Both the position numbers and the translations under genes were made by a program. Under the pieces are notes generated by a model. The model worked only from the letters and a program-made list of their open reading frames with translations, ran no database searches and was not told the origin of the DNA. Shown here one piece after another: positions 37,550 through 46,470 of a stretch of DNA of 64,000 nt. Position 1 is the stretch's first letter, and each line of letters starts with the position of its first letter. Source of the DNA: Streptomyces maremycinicus (lineage in GTDB: Bacteria > Actinomycetota > Actinomycetes > Streptomycetales > Streptomycetaceae); assembly GCF_001184025.1 (NCBI RefSeq), contig NZ_BBYG01000010.1:1-64000 (forward strand), read 5' to 3'.

Positions 37550-38386
37550 GTGAAGCTCAGCACCGTACGACTGGGACGAGACCGCACGGCCGCCGCGCGT
37601 CTGCAGAAGAAGCACTGCGTGGTGCTGCCCTACCGGGACGTCGGAGCGCTGATCGCGTCCGGCGACGGCTGGCGGGAACGGGCCGCCGCCGAGACCGGAG
37701 AGCGTCACAGACTGGACGATGTCTCGTACGCGCCACTGATCGTCCGGCCGGGCAAGGTCGTCAGCGTCGATCCCGGCTACGCGGCCCGTGCCCGGGAGAC
37801 GGGGCGGCCCCTCCCGGCCGTTCCGGAGTTCAGCGTGCGGGACGGCCGTCGTGTCGTCGGTGCCCACGACGACATCTGTCTGGCGTCCGAGGAACAGGAC
37901 GTGGACTGGGGGGTGGCGCTGGGCCTGGTGATCGGGCGCCGGGCCCGTGGGGTCACGGCTGAAACCGCCCTGAGCCATGTCGCCGGCTACACCGTGGTCA
38001 ACGACGTCACCGTACGAAGTCGCCCGGGCGGTGTCCTCGACTCCGGGCCGTCTCCAGCCGTCGCCACCGCCGTGGGGCCCGCCCTGGTCACCATCGAGGA
38101 CGCGCCGATGGGTGGTCGTGGCCTGACGTTGAACGGCCTCGTCGACGGGCGTGTCAGGCAGAAGGCGAACACCTCGGAGCTGATATTCGACGTCGCCACG
38201 GTCATCGCCCACCTCAGCACCGTCGTCACTCTGCTGCCCGGAGACCTGATCACGACCGGAACGCCGGCCGCCTCGCGCACCGGCCGCGAACCCGGCATGT
38301 GCCTCCAACCGGGAATGAAAGTGGTCGCCTCGATCAAAGGTGTCGGTGAACTCCGGAACGCTGTGGTGCGGTCGTTCCCACAGTGA
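37550..38386 (+). CDS. degenerate fumarylacetoacetase-family protein, probably inactive
   Basis: A 278-aa FAH-fold protein (VDWGVALGLVIGRRARGVTA, VAGYTVVNDVTVR, NTSELIFDVATVIAHLSTVV, LLPGDLITTGTPA). Compared with the normal member at 62460-63305, the metal ligands are lost: DWEAEL has become DWGVAL, and NDVTIRD has become NDVTVRS. The active-site loop with FSGKTFEG is missing. It should therefore bind neither Mg2+ nor substrate in the usual way. GTG 37550 has AAGGAG upstream. It sits 42 bp after a kinase gene, an unusual neighbour, so a structural or sensory role, or decay, is possible. Confidence 0.82.
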   Translation: MKLSTVRLGRDRTAAARLQKKHCVVLPYRDVGALIASGDGWRERAAAETGERHRLDDVSYAPLIVRPGKVVSVDPGYAARARETGRPLPAVPEFSVRDGRRVVGAHDDICLASEEQDVDWGVALGLVIGRRARGVTAETALSHVAGYTVVNDVTVRSRPGGVLDSGPSPAVATAVGPALVTIEDAPMGGRGLTLNGLVDGRVRQKANTSELIFDVATVIAHLSTVVTLLPGDLITTGTPAASRTGREPGMCLQPGMKVVASIKGVGELRNAVVRSFPQ

Positions 38387-38399
38387 GCTGTGGGAACGA
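38372..38399 (+). terminator. terminator overlapping the FAH-like stop codon
   Basis: TCGTTCCCACAG and its exact complement flank a TGAG loop; the stop codon (38384-38386) lies in the loop. Confidence 0.75.
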
Positions 38400-38539
38400 T
38401 TCCGGCCATTGATCTGACTCTCCGTCAGTTCCCTGCATTCTCCCCCCACCCCCACAGGCGAGGCGGCAACAGTGAGGCCGCGGCCCTGGACCAGGGCCTG
38501 TGAGCCGCAGTCTGCCGTCCCCTCATGCCTGAGGAAGCC

Positions 38540-39829
38540 ATGACTCCCACCCCCCACCTCACCGCATCCGCCGTCCGTACGGAGCGTCCGGCCGAGTTCC
38601 AGCCCGCCGAGCGCTCTGTGCTCCCGCACGCCGGTAACGCGACGGTGGACATCGTCGTGCCGGTCTACAACGAGGAACGGGCCCTGCCCGGCTGCCTGCG
38701 CACGCTCCACGCCCGCCTGAGCGCGGGCTTCCCCTTCCCCTGGCGGATCACCGTCGCCGACAACGCCAGCACCGACCAGACCCTCGCCACCGCCCGCCGC
38801 CTCGCCGACGAGCTGCCCGGCGTCGGCGTCGTCCATCTGGACCGCAAAGGCCGCGGGCTCGCCCTGCGCACCGTCTGGGGTGCCAGCGACGCGGACATCG
38901 TGGCGTACATGGACGTGGACTTGTCCACCGGACTGGACGGGCTGCTCCCACTCGTCGCCCCGCTGGCCAGCGGCCACTCGGACATCGCGATCGGCTCCCG
39001 GCTGGCCCCCGGCGCGCGCACGGTGCGCGGCCCGCGCCGCGAGTTCGTCTCCCGCTGCTACAACGGCATCATCCGGCTCACACACGGAGTCCGTTTCACC
39101 GACGCCCAGTGCGGATTCAAGGCGGCCCGCACGGAGGTGCTCCGGCCGCTGCTGAAGGTGACCCGCGACGACGCGTGGTTCTTCGACACCGAGCTGCTGC
39201 TGCTCGCCGAGCACAACGGACTGCGCGTCCACGAGGTGCCGGTCGACTGGGTCGAGGACGTCGACACCCGGGTGGACGTGGTGAGCACCGCCACGGACGA
39301 CCTCCGGGGCCTGTGGCGCATGGCGCGCCTCAAGGCCTCCGGCGACGCCCGGGTCGAGGTACCGGCCCGCCCCGAACCGGCCGCCGAGCACCCGGACGCC
39401 GTCCTCGCGCCCGCCACGCGACGCGGCGCGCTGTCGTGGGAGGTCGGCTGTTTCGTTGCGATCGGCATCGTCTCCACCATCGGACAGGCCCTGCTCTACT
39501 GGCTGCTGCGCGGCTGGTGGACACCCGCCATGGCCAACCTGGTCTCGCTGTTCGTCCTCACCGTCCTCAACACCGAGGCGAACCGACGTCTCACGTTCCG
39601 GCACTCCACCGCCCCGCCCGCACGTGCGCACCTCGGCGCCGGGGTCCTGTTCGTCCTCGGCTATCTGGTCACCTCGGGGGCGGTGCTGTGGTTCAAGTGG
39701 CTCGATCCCGGAGCCTCACCGGCCGCAGAGACCCTGGTCCTCGCCACGGCTTCCGTCGTCGTCACCGGCGTGCGCTTCGCCGTGCTGCGGCTGGCCGTCT
39801 TCGCAAGCCCCCGTCGTCGTACCCGTTGA
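38540..39829 (+). CDS. GT2 glycosyltransferase fused to GtrA-like membrane domain
   Basis: A 429-aa protein. Residues ~30-255 are a dolichyl-phosphate-sugar-synthase-like GT2 domain (VDIVVPVYNEERALPGCL, DNASTDQT, AYMDVDLSTGL with the DxD, TDAQCGFKA). Residues ~300-425 are a GtrA-like four-span membrane domain (ALLYWLLRGWW, LFVLTVLNTEANRRLTF). Such enzymes load a sugar onto a polyprenyl phosphate and may flip it. ATG 38540 has GAGGAAG; ATG 38525 is possible. Its stop overlaps the next gene (TGATG), which encodes a polyprenyl-sugar-using transferase, making a two-step surface glycosylation pair. Confidence 0.88.
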   Translation: MTPTPHLTASAVRTERPAEFQPAERSVLPHAGNATVDIVVPVYNEERALPGCLRTLHARLSAGFPFPWRITVADNASTDQTLATARRLADELPGVGVVHLDRKGRGLALRTVWGASDADIVAYMDVDLSTGLDGLLPLVAPLASGHSDIAIGSRLAPGARTVRGPRREFVSRCYNGIIRLTHGVRFTDAQCGFKAARTEVLRPLLKVTRDDAWFFDTELLLLAEHNGLRVHEVPVDWVEDVDTRVDVVSTATDDLRGLWRMARLKASGDARVEVPARPEPAAEHPDAVLAPATRRGALSWEVGCFVAIGIVSTIGQALLYWLLRGWWTPAMANLVSLFVLTVLNTEANRRLTFRHSTAPPARAHLGAGVLFVLGYLVTSGAVLWFKWLDPGASPAAETLVLATASVVVTGVRFAVLRLAVFASPRRRTR

Positions 39830-42045
39830 TGAGAGCGAAACCCGACATGAGTAATTCCGCGCACATCATGCCCGTACCTGCGGCATCGGCTGACGACGGG
39901 AGGCCTGCGGGTACGTCCGTCCGCTCGCTGCCCGCCTGGGCGGCACCCGCGGCCCTCGGAGCCGTCCTCGTGCTCGCGGCCGTCCTGTACGGATGGGCCC
40001 TGGGCTCCCTGGGGTGGGGCAACAGCTACTACTCGGCGGCCGTGAAGTCGATGGGGCAGAGCTGGACCAACTTCCTCTTCGGCTCCTTCGATCCAGCGGG
40101 CGTGATCACGGTGGACAAACCACCGGCCGCGTTGTGGCCCCAGGCGATCAGCAGCAAGATCTTCGGGATGCACGGCTGGGCGCTGATCCTGCCGCAGGTG
40201 CTCGAAGGCGTCGCCGGGGTGCTGGTGCTGCACCGCACCGTGCGCCGCTGGGCGGGGGAGGGGGCGGCTCTGCTTGCCGCGCTGGTGCTCACCCTGACGC
40301 CCATCACCGTGGCCATCAACCGGGACAACAACCCGGACACACTCCTGGTCCTGCTGCTGGTGTCGGCGGCGTACGCGCTCACCCGGGCGCTCCAGGCCGA
40401 GGGACGGACCGCTACCTGGTGGCTGTGCGCGAGCGGCTTCCTGATCGGGTGCGGGTTCCTCACCAAAATGCTCGCCGCCTGGATGGTCATCCCCGCGTTC
40501 GCCGTCGCCTGGCTCGTGGGAGGAAGCGGCCCCTGGATACCGCGAGTGCGGCGTCTGCTGGGCGCGGGAGCCATCCTGGCGGCGTCCTCCTTCTGGTGGG
40601 TCGCGATGGTGGCCCTGTGGCCGGGTGACCGTCCGTACATCGGCGGCAGCGAGGACGGCTCGGCCTGGGATCTCGTGATCGGCTACAACGGGCTGGGCCG
40701 GGTCTTCGGCTCCAGCGACGGCACGTCTCAGACGATGGGCGGACTCGCGGGCGGATTCGGCGGCCAGTCCGGCCTCGGCCGGTTGTTCAACGCTCAGGTG
40801 GGCGGTCAGATCAGCTGGCTCCTGCCGGTCTGCGCGCTGGCTCTGGCCGTCGCTGTCGTCGGCGTCGTCCTCCGCCGCGGCAGGCTGCCCGACTCCGCCG
40901 TGCTGCCGGCCTCCGGCTGGCTGCTGTGGGGGACCTGGCTGGTGGTCTGCGCCGCTGTGTTCTCGACCCAGAAAGGCATCTTCCACCCCTACTACACCAC
41001 GCAACTCGCCCCGGCGATCGCCGCCTTGTGCGGCGGACTGTTGGCCGCCCTCATCCGTGCTCACCGCGCGGGCCTGCGCTGGGCGCCCCTGGTCGGCGTG
41101 GCTGCGGTCGCGGTGAGCGTGGTCTGGGCCGTGGTGCTCATCCGCCGTGAGCCCGACTGGAACGGCTGGCTGATGTGGCCGGTGCTGCTGGCAGGTTGCG
41201 CCGCGGTCGTCCTGCTGCTGCTCTCCCGTCGCCGTGGCCGACTGCTCACGGCAGCCGCGGGCGCCGCCGTCGTATCGGTCCTGCTGGCCCCGGGAGCCTG
41301 GGCCGTGACTGTGCCCGCCACGACCAACATGGGGGGCACCAACCCGACGGCCGGTCCCCTGACGTTCGGATTCGGTGGAGGTGGCGGAATGCCTCAGCAG
41401 GGTTCGAACAGTGGTGACCTTCCTTCGGGCATGCCCTCCGGAATGCCGTCCGGGATGCCTACGGGCGGTGGGATGCCCTCAGACATGCCCACGGGTGGAG
41501 CGACCGGCATGCCCGGCGCTCCTGGAGGCTCGGGCTCCGACGACAGCGACACACCCTTGTCCCCGAGTGCGGACTCGGGAACGGCCCCGAGCGGGCGTGG
41601 CGGCTTCGGCGGAAACGCGGAACTCACCACCGAACAGCGCAAGATCCTTCAGTACGCCGTCGAGCACGCACCCGACGCCCGGATCAAGCTCGCCGTCGAG
41701 GGCGGGGCCACCGCGGCCAGCGTCTTCATCCTGGGCACGGACGAGACCGTCATCGGCATGGGCGGCTTCACGAACAGCGACAACGCGCCGTCGGTGGCTC
41801 AGCTGGAAGAGTGGACCAAGAACGGCGAACTGCGATACATCCTGGGATCCGACACGAACGGCGGCGGACTTCGGGCCCTGTCCGGCGGATACACCGAGCA
41901 GCGCTCCGACTGGATCGCCGACAACTGTACGAAGGTTCCGGCGTCGGCGTACGGCGGCACCTCCGGCACGTCGTCGCAGGAAGACGCCGGCGGTGCGATG
42001 GGATTCGGGGGAAGTAACGTGCTCTACGACTGCGCCGCCAAGTAA
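39829..42045 (+). CDS. GT39/ArnT-type membrane mannosyltransferase-like protein
   Basis: A 738-aa polytopic protein of the PMT/ArnT superfamily: first extracytoplasmic loop with GWGNSYYSAAVKSMGQSW, then GVITVDKPPAALWPQAIS (the D-K-PP motif), TPITVAINRDNNPDTLLVLL, about eleven spans, then a long outer C-terminal region. That tail has a Gly/Met/Pro-rich linker ([19 protein letters not shown]) and a globular end. The family moves a sugar from a polyprenyl carrier to protein or polymer outside the membrane. ATG 39829 is coupled to the GT2 gene; ATG 39847 is possible. The linker resembles that in the CotH protein. Confidence 0.88.
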   Translation: MRAKPDMSNSAHIMPVPAASADDGRPAGTSVRSLPAWAAPAALGAVLVLAAVLYGWALGSLGWGNSYYSAAVKSMGQSWTNFLFGSFDPAGVITVDKPPAALWPQAISSKIFGMHGWALILPQVLEGVAGVLVLHRTVRRWAGEGAALLAALVLTLTPITVAINRDNNPDTLLVLLLVSAAYALTRALQAEGRTATWWLCASGFLIGCGFLTKMLAAWMVIPAFAVAWLVGGSGPWIPRVRRLLGAGAILAASSFWWVAMVALWPGDRPYIGGSEDGSAWDLVIGYNGLGRVFGSSDGTSQTMGGLAGGFGGQSGLGRLFNAQVGGQISWLLPVCALALAVAVVGVVLRRGRLPDSAVLPASGWLLWGTWLVVCAAVFSTQKGIFHPYYTTQLAPAIAALCGGLLAALIRAHRAGLRWAPLVGVAAVAVSVVWAVVLIRREPDWNGWLMWPVLLAGCAAVVLLLLSRRRGRLLTAAAGAAVVSVLLAPGAWAVTVPATTNMGGTNPTAGPLTFGFGGGGGMPQQGSNSGDLPSGMPSGMPSGMPTGGGMPSDMPTGGATGMPGAPGGSGSDDSDTPLSPSADSGTAPSGRGGFGGNAELTTEQRKILQYAVEHAPDARIKLAVEGGATAASVFILGTDETVIGMGGFTNSDNAPSVAQLEEWTKNGELRYILGSDTNGGGLRALSGGYTEQRSDWIADNCTKVPASAYGGTSGTSSQEDAGGAMGFGGSNVLYDCAAK
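41423..41498 (+). repeat. [15 protein letters not shown] repeat in the GT39 gene
   Basis: Imperfect 12-bp units encode [15 protein letters not shown]; the sequence type matches the repeat in the CotH gene 6.7 kb away. Confidence 0.75.
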
Positions 42046-42095
42046 CCGACGTCAGAGCGACGGCCGTCGGACGGCAGAACGGACCAGCAGAAGTC

Positions 42096-42839
42096 ATGAC
42101 CGAGCAGCCCGCAGTGGCGAGGCCGCGACACCGGCTCCTCGTGGTTGAGGACGAGCCCAGCATCCGCACCCTGCTGGAGGCGACGCTTCGTCTGACCGGA
42201 TACGAGGTGAGCAGCGCCGAGACGGGGCGGTCGGCCCTCCTGGAGGTCGAACGCATGGCGCCGCATCTGGTGCTGCTCGACGTGATGCTGCCCGATCTGG
42301 ACGGATTCGAGGTGACCCGCAGGCTGCGGGCGGCGGGAAACGACTGTCCCATCCTGTTCCTGACCGCCCGCACCGGCCTCGACGACCGCCTCAGCGGCCT
42401 GAGCGCCGGCGGGGACGACTACGTCGCCAAGCCGTTCAGCATCGACGAGGTGCTGCTGCGTATCGAGGCCATCCTGCGTCGCACGGCGCCCGCCGCCGAG
42501 GTACTGGTGGCGCAGAGCGTGCTGCGCTTCGCCGACCTGGAACTCGACGAGGGCGCCCACGAGGTGCACCGCGCGGAGCAGTACATCCCGCTGTCACCGA
42601 CGGAGTTCAAGCTCCTGGCCTATCTGCTGGCCAACGCCGGCCAGGTGGTGACCAAGGTCCAGATCCTCGATCATGTCTGGAGCTACGACTTCGCCGGTGA
42701 CGCCCGGATCATCGAGACGTACATCAGGTACCTGCGCAAGAAGATCGACTGTTTCGACCCTCCGTTGATCCATACCGTGCGCGGCGTCGGCTACTGTCTG
42801 CGCCTGCCCCGCGACCACGGAGGAAACCCCGACCAGTGA
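42096..42839 (+). CDS. OmpR-family response regulator (paralogue of 35166)
   Basis: A 247-aa regulator with VVEDEPSIRTLLEATL, phospho-Asp in LVLLDVMLPDLDGFEV, AKPF Lys, and a winged helix (IPLSPTEFKLLAYLLANAG, DHVWSYDFAGDARIIETYIR). Its recognition-helix region differs only slightly from the 35166 protein, so the two may share or compete for sites. It follows the GT39 gene by 50 bp on the same strand and may be read from the same transcript. Confidence 0.93.
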   Translation: MTEQPAVARPRHRLLVVEDEPSIRTLLEATLRLTGYEVSSAETGRSALLEVERMAPHLVLLDVMLPDLDGFEVTRRLRAAGNDCPILFLTARTGLDDRLSGLSAGGDDYVAKPFSIDEVLLRIEAILRRTAPAAEVLVAQSVLRFADLELDEGAHEVHRAEQYIPLSPTEFKLLAYLLANAGQVVTKVQILDHVWSYDFAGDARIIETYIRYLRKKIDCFDPPLIHTVRGVGYCLRLPRDHGGNPDQ

Positions 42840-44374
42840 CCCGGCTCCTGCCCCCGCCGCCCAAGTCGCTGCGCCGGCGCCTCGTCCTCGGCGTCACCCT
42901 GCTCGCCACCGCGGCCGTCCTGGCCTCCCAGGCCATCGGCTTCGTGGTGCTTCGCACCTGGCTCCTGGACCGTGTCGACGAGCAGCTCGTCGAGTTCCAT
43001 CCACCGGCTCCCGCCTTCCAGGACGCGCTCGACGGCAGGCTCCCGGATCCGGGGGAACGCCCGGACGTACTGCCCTCGGACTTCCATGTCTACTTCTACG
43101 ACTCCTCCGGGCGCAGTCTGAACGTCTCCCTGGGCTCCGAGACCAAGCCAGGACCTCAACTGTCCGATGACGCGCAGGACCTCGGGCTGCGGGACGGGCA
43201 CCCCGAGACCGTGCCCGCCGTCAGCGGCGACGGCCGCTGGCGGGTGCTGCTGAACCCAGGCCCGGACGGCATGAGCGCGGTGGTCACCCTGCCGCTCGAC
43301 ACCGTCGACGGCGCCACCTCGAAGATCCTCTGGCTGAACGCCGTGCTGCTCGCCGTCACGATCGTCACCCTGCTCGCCCTGGGCCGCTGGGTGATCCGGC
43401 TGGGCCTGCTGCCCCTGACCAGAATGGAACGGACCGCACAGGACATCACCGCGGGCCGCCTCGATGTGCGGTTGCCGGACACCGATCCGCGCACCGAGAT
43501 CGGACGCCTGGGCCGGGTCCTCAACTCCATGCTCGACCGTCTGCAGAAGGCACTGCTGGCCCGGGAGACCTCGGAGGCCCGGCTGCGCCGGTTCGTCGCC
43601 GACGCCGGGCACGAACTACGCACCCCGCTCACCGCCATTCAGGGCTACGCCGAACTCGCCCTGCGTCCGGAGCGGCGCTCGGACCACGAACGCGACGAGG
43701 CCAACCGGTTCATCGCCCAGAACGCGGAACGCATGAGTCTGCTCGTGGACGACCTCCAGCTCCTCGCCACGCTGGACAAGGAGCCCTCCTACCGGAGCGA
43801 GCCGGTGGACCTATTGTCCCTCGCGGCCGACGCGGTCAGCGCGGCAGCCCTGCACAGCGCCTCCCACCCCGTCGACCTCGGCCCGCTCCACACCGCGGCC
43901 GATCCGACCGGGGCCGAGGAACTCGACCTCGCGGAGACCGTCGGCGACCCGCATCGCCTGCGCCAGATCCTGGAGAACCTGCTCTCCAACGCCCGTATCC
44001 ACACCCCACCGGGCACCCGCGTCCACGTCCGGGTCGGCACCGCCGAGGCCGGTCCCGGCACCGGCGGCACCGACCGCCCCGGGCGCACCTCGGCCTCCCC
44101 GCCCCTGCCGGAGGGCCTCCCGATCGGCGTGATCGAGGTGGCGGACGAGGGACCGGGCCTCGACCCCGTGGACGCCGAGCACGTCTTCGAGCGCTTCTAC
44201 CGGGCCGACCTCGCCCGCTCACGCAACCACGGCGGCAGCGGACTCGGCCTGGCCATCGTCGCGGTCATCGCCGAGGGCCACGGAGGCCGGCTCGAACTCG
44301 ACACCGCACCGGGGCAGGGCTGCACTTTCCGCCTCGTGTTCCCCACAGCCGATCCCGGCCAGGAACCCCGCTGA
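42836..44374 (+). CDS. sensor histidine kinase (paralogue of 35909)
   Basis: A 512-aa HAMP-HisKA-HATPase kinase: TM1 (LVLGVTLLATAAVLASQAIGF), a ~120-residue extracytoplasmic part with HVYFYDSSGRS, TM2 (LLAVTIVTLLALGRWVI), DAGHELRTPLTAIQG phosphoacceptor, NLLSNARIHTP N-box and GGSGLGLAIV. GTG 42836 overlaps the regulator stop (GTGA). The sensor domain is alignable to that of the 35909 kinase, implying duplication of the whole TCS around the glycosyltransferase genes. Confidence 0.92.
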   Translation: MTRLLPPPPKSLRRRLVLGVTLLATAAVLASQAIGFVVLRTWLLDRVDEQLVEFHPPAPAFQDALDGRLPDPGERPDVLPSDFHVYFYDSSGRSLNVSLGSETKPGPQLSDDAQDLGLRDGHPETVPAVSGDGRWRVLLNPGPDGMSAVVTLPLDTVDGATSKILWLNAVLLAVTIVTLLALGRWVIRLGLLPLTRMERTAQDITAGRLDVRLPDTDPRTEIGRLGRVLNSMLDRLQKALLARETSEARLRRFVADAGHELRTPLTAIQGYAELALRPERRSDHERDEANRFIAQNAERMSLLVDDLQLLATLDKEPSYRSEPVDLLSLAADAVSAAALHSASHPVDLGPLHTAADPTGAEELDLAETVGDPHRLRQILENLLSNARIHTPPGTRVHVRVGTAEAGPGTGGTDRPGRTSASPPLPEGLPIGVIEVADEGPGLDPVDAEHVFERFYRADLARSRNHGGSGLGLAIVAVIAEGHGGRLELDTAPGQGCTFRLVFPTADPGQEPR

Positions 44375-44395
44375 TCCTCCCGTCCGGGCGCGCAC

Positions 44396-46045
44396 TCACC
44401 GGCGGCGAAGGGTGACAGATGCGGGCAGGCGACCGGTCAGGAGCAGCATGTCGGTGTCAAGCGGATCCTCTCCCACGGCCGGGGTTCGTCCGGCACGGCG
44501 TCGTCCCACCACGCTGCCCACCCATCCCAACAGGAAGGCGGCAGGCACGGAGATCGCGGCGGGGTTGCTCTGGCCGAACCACGCGAAGTCGGCGGCCGGG
44601 ACGAGTGCTGTCCGGCTGCCCGACACGGCGGAGGAGAACAGGTACAGGCCGACCGACAGGGACGCTCCGCCGTAGACCGTCCACAGCAGCCCGGTCTTGT
44701 TGTACCGGCTCCAGTAGAAGGTGTAGAGCAGGGCCGGTGCCACGGTCGACGCGGCCACGGTGGTGGCGAGTTGGGCCAGGAAGCCGGCGGAGTGCCCCTG
44801 GGCGATCACCGCGAGCACGATGCCCACGGCACCGAAGAGCGCCACGGCGACCCGGGCTGTGGTCAACTCGCTCGCGCGGCTCGGCTGTTCGCGCCGTGCG
44901 CCGTGCTGGTAGGCGTCGCGGGCGAGTGCGCCGGCGGCCGCGAGCGTGGTGCCGCCGACGACCGCCAGGACGCACAGGAAAAGGGCGCAGGCGACCGCGG
45001 TGAAAAGCAGGCTGCCGAGTCCGTTCTCCATGCCCTCTGCCAGGCTGCGAGCCAGGAGCATCAGCGCGTCGTCACCGTTCCCCCACTCGCCGATGATCTC
45101 GCGAGCGCCGATCCGCGCCGCGGCCCCGAAACCCAGCAGGACCACGGCGGCGCACAGGAAGGCGACCACACCGGTCGCGTATCGAATGGAGCGCCGTGCG
45201 GTGGCGGTGTCCTTCATCGCGTAGACCCGGTTGAGGACATGGGGCATGCAGGCGCCGCCCAGGATCAGCGAGAGTTGGCCGCCGGCGAAGCCGAGGCGTG
45301 TCGTGCTGCCGTTGCCGACCATGCCGCCGGAGTCGAGGTACTGGCTCGGGCGGGTGCTGCCCTGGGCGGCGGCGCCGATGAGGGCGTCGATGTCTCCGTG
45401 GAACGCCCGGATCGTGCATACGCAGACCACGAGCATCGCCGCGCCGACCACCGTCGTGGCCAGTACCTGCACCGACGTGAGCCCTTTGGCGCCGCTGAGT
45501 ACACCGCAGGTGACGACCAGACAGCCGATCAGTACCGTGCAGACCTTCTGGATTCCGACACTCGTGAAGCCGAGCAGAGAGGCGGTCACACTTCCCGCGG
45601 CCATCAGCTGCACGATCAGGAACGGCCCGGTCACGAGGAGCGTGGCCACCGTCGCGGCCATCCGGGGAGCGGTGCCGGATGCCCGCAGTGCGAAGAGATC
45701 GCCCAGGGTGCGGGCGCCGCTGAGCCGGATGGGCCGCGCGAGGAGAAGAAGCAGGCCCAGCGACAGGAACATGCTGGTCGCCATGGTGATGCCGTCGAAA
45801 CCCACGGTCGCCACCACACCGGTGACGGTGAGCAGCAGGGACGTCGAGGTGAAGCTCCCGGCCAGCGCGAGTCCGCTCCGCCACGCAGGCAACGTTCGGT
45901 CGCCGATGTAGAAGTCCCGCGCGGAGTGCTCGTCCAGGCTGGAGAAGACCGTCAGGAAGAGCGTCAGCATCATGAACAGCATGAAGCCGACCAGGACATG
46001 GGTCATGCCGCCGGACGCGGCCGCGTGCAGAGTCCCATCGGTCAT
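44396..46045 (-). CDS. sodium:solute symporter (SSF; ActP/MctC-like)
   Basis: A 549-aa membrane protein with ~13 spans and SSF landmarks: RDFYIGDRTLPAWRSGLALAG near the start, FLSLGLLLLLARPIRLSG, RTLGDLFALR, and CMPHVLNRVYAMKDTATARR. ActP/MctC-type members import short monocarboxylates. ATG 46045 overlaps the stop of the DUF485-like gene (ATGA), the YjcH-ActP arrangement. With the MFS gene upstream on the same strand, it may belong to the TetR regulon whose operator lies at 47971. Confidence 0.88.
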   Translation of the reverse strand: MTDGTLHAAASGGMTHVLVGFMLFMMLTLFLTVFSSLDEHSARDFYIGDRTLPAWRSGLALAGSFTSTSLLLTVTGVVATVGFDGITMATSMFLSLGLLLLLARPIRLSGARTLGDLFALRASGTAPRMAATVATLLVTGPFLIVQLMAAGSVTASLLGFTSVGIQKVCTVLIGCLVVTCGVLSGAKGLTSVQVLATTVVGAAMLVVCVCTIRAFHGDIDALIGAAAQGSTRPSQYLDSGGMVGNGSTTRLGFAGGQLSLILGGACMPHVLNRVYAMKDTATARRSIRYATGVVAFLCAAVVLLGFGAAARIGAREIIGEWGNGDDALMLLARSLAEGMENGLGSLLFTAVACALFLCVLAVVGGTTLAAAGALARDAYQHGARREQPSRASELTTARVAVALFGAVGIVLAVIAQGHSAGFLAQLATTVAASTVAPALLYTFYWSRYNKTGLLWTVYGGASLSVGLYLFSSAVSGSRTALVPAADFAWFGQSNPAAISVPAAFLLGWVGSVVGRRRAGRTPAVGEDPLDTDMLLLTGRLPASVTLRRR

Positions 46046-46380
46046 CGTGCCTCTCCCGCGCCCGGCACGTCCGCCCACTGCCAAGGGTCCAGCAGACGGG
46101 CGCTACGACGGTCGAAGCGTCGGGCTGTTTCCAGCAGGACCAGCGCTTGGGCGAGGTAGAGCAGCAGGCCCACGGTCACCTGTGTGCCGGGCAACCGCTG
46201 GGCGAGCAGATCGTCGGCTGTCACGCCGAGAACGACCGAGACGGCGAGGCCGATCGCGTTGGGCGCCAGAAAGGCTCGGTCCACCCGCGACGCCTGCTGG
46301 TGTGCGCGTAGCGGAACCGGTGCCCCGTCGTGTGCGTCGCGCGGTCTTGGGGACGAGGGCGGGGGAGGTCTGTGGCGCAT
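46042..46380 (-). CDS. DUF485-like small membrane protein
   Basis: A 112-aa protein with a proline-rich N-terminus and two membrane spans (NAIGLAVSVVLGVTADDLL and TQVTVGLLLYLAQALVLLET). In size, topology and coupling to an SSF symporter it matches the YjcH/DUF485 partner, although the sequence is divergent. ATG 46380 has AGGAGAA. It probably modulates or stabilises the symporter. It lies 90 bp after the MFS gene. Confidence 0.7.
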   Translation of the reverse strand: MRHRPPPPSSPRPRDAHDGAPVPLRAHQQASRVDRAFLAPNAIGLAVSVVLGVTADDLLAQRLPGTQVTVGLLLYLAQALVLLETARRFDRRSARLLDPWQWADVPGAGEAR

Positions 46381-46470
46381 CGGGTTTCTCCTGGTAGGCA
46401 GGGCGAGGGGGAGGGGCGGCCGTCCGGCCGAACGGGCTCCGGGTTGTGATCGGGGCAGAGCAGCGGACTG

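Noticed and set aside
37550..38386. Calling this a functional fumarylacetoacetate hydrolase
   Set aside because: The acidic metal ligands and lid are absent when compared with the intact paralogue at 62460-63305.
35834..39631. Minus-strand open frame of over 1200 codons opposite kinase, FAH-like and GT2 genes
   Set aside because: Shadow of clear coding genes; no domain, ribosome site or sensible composition.
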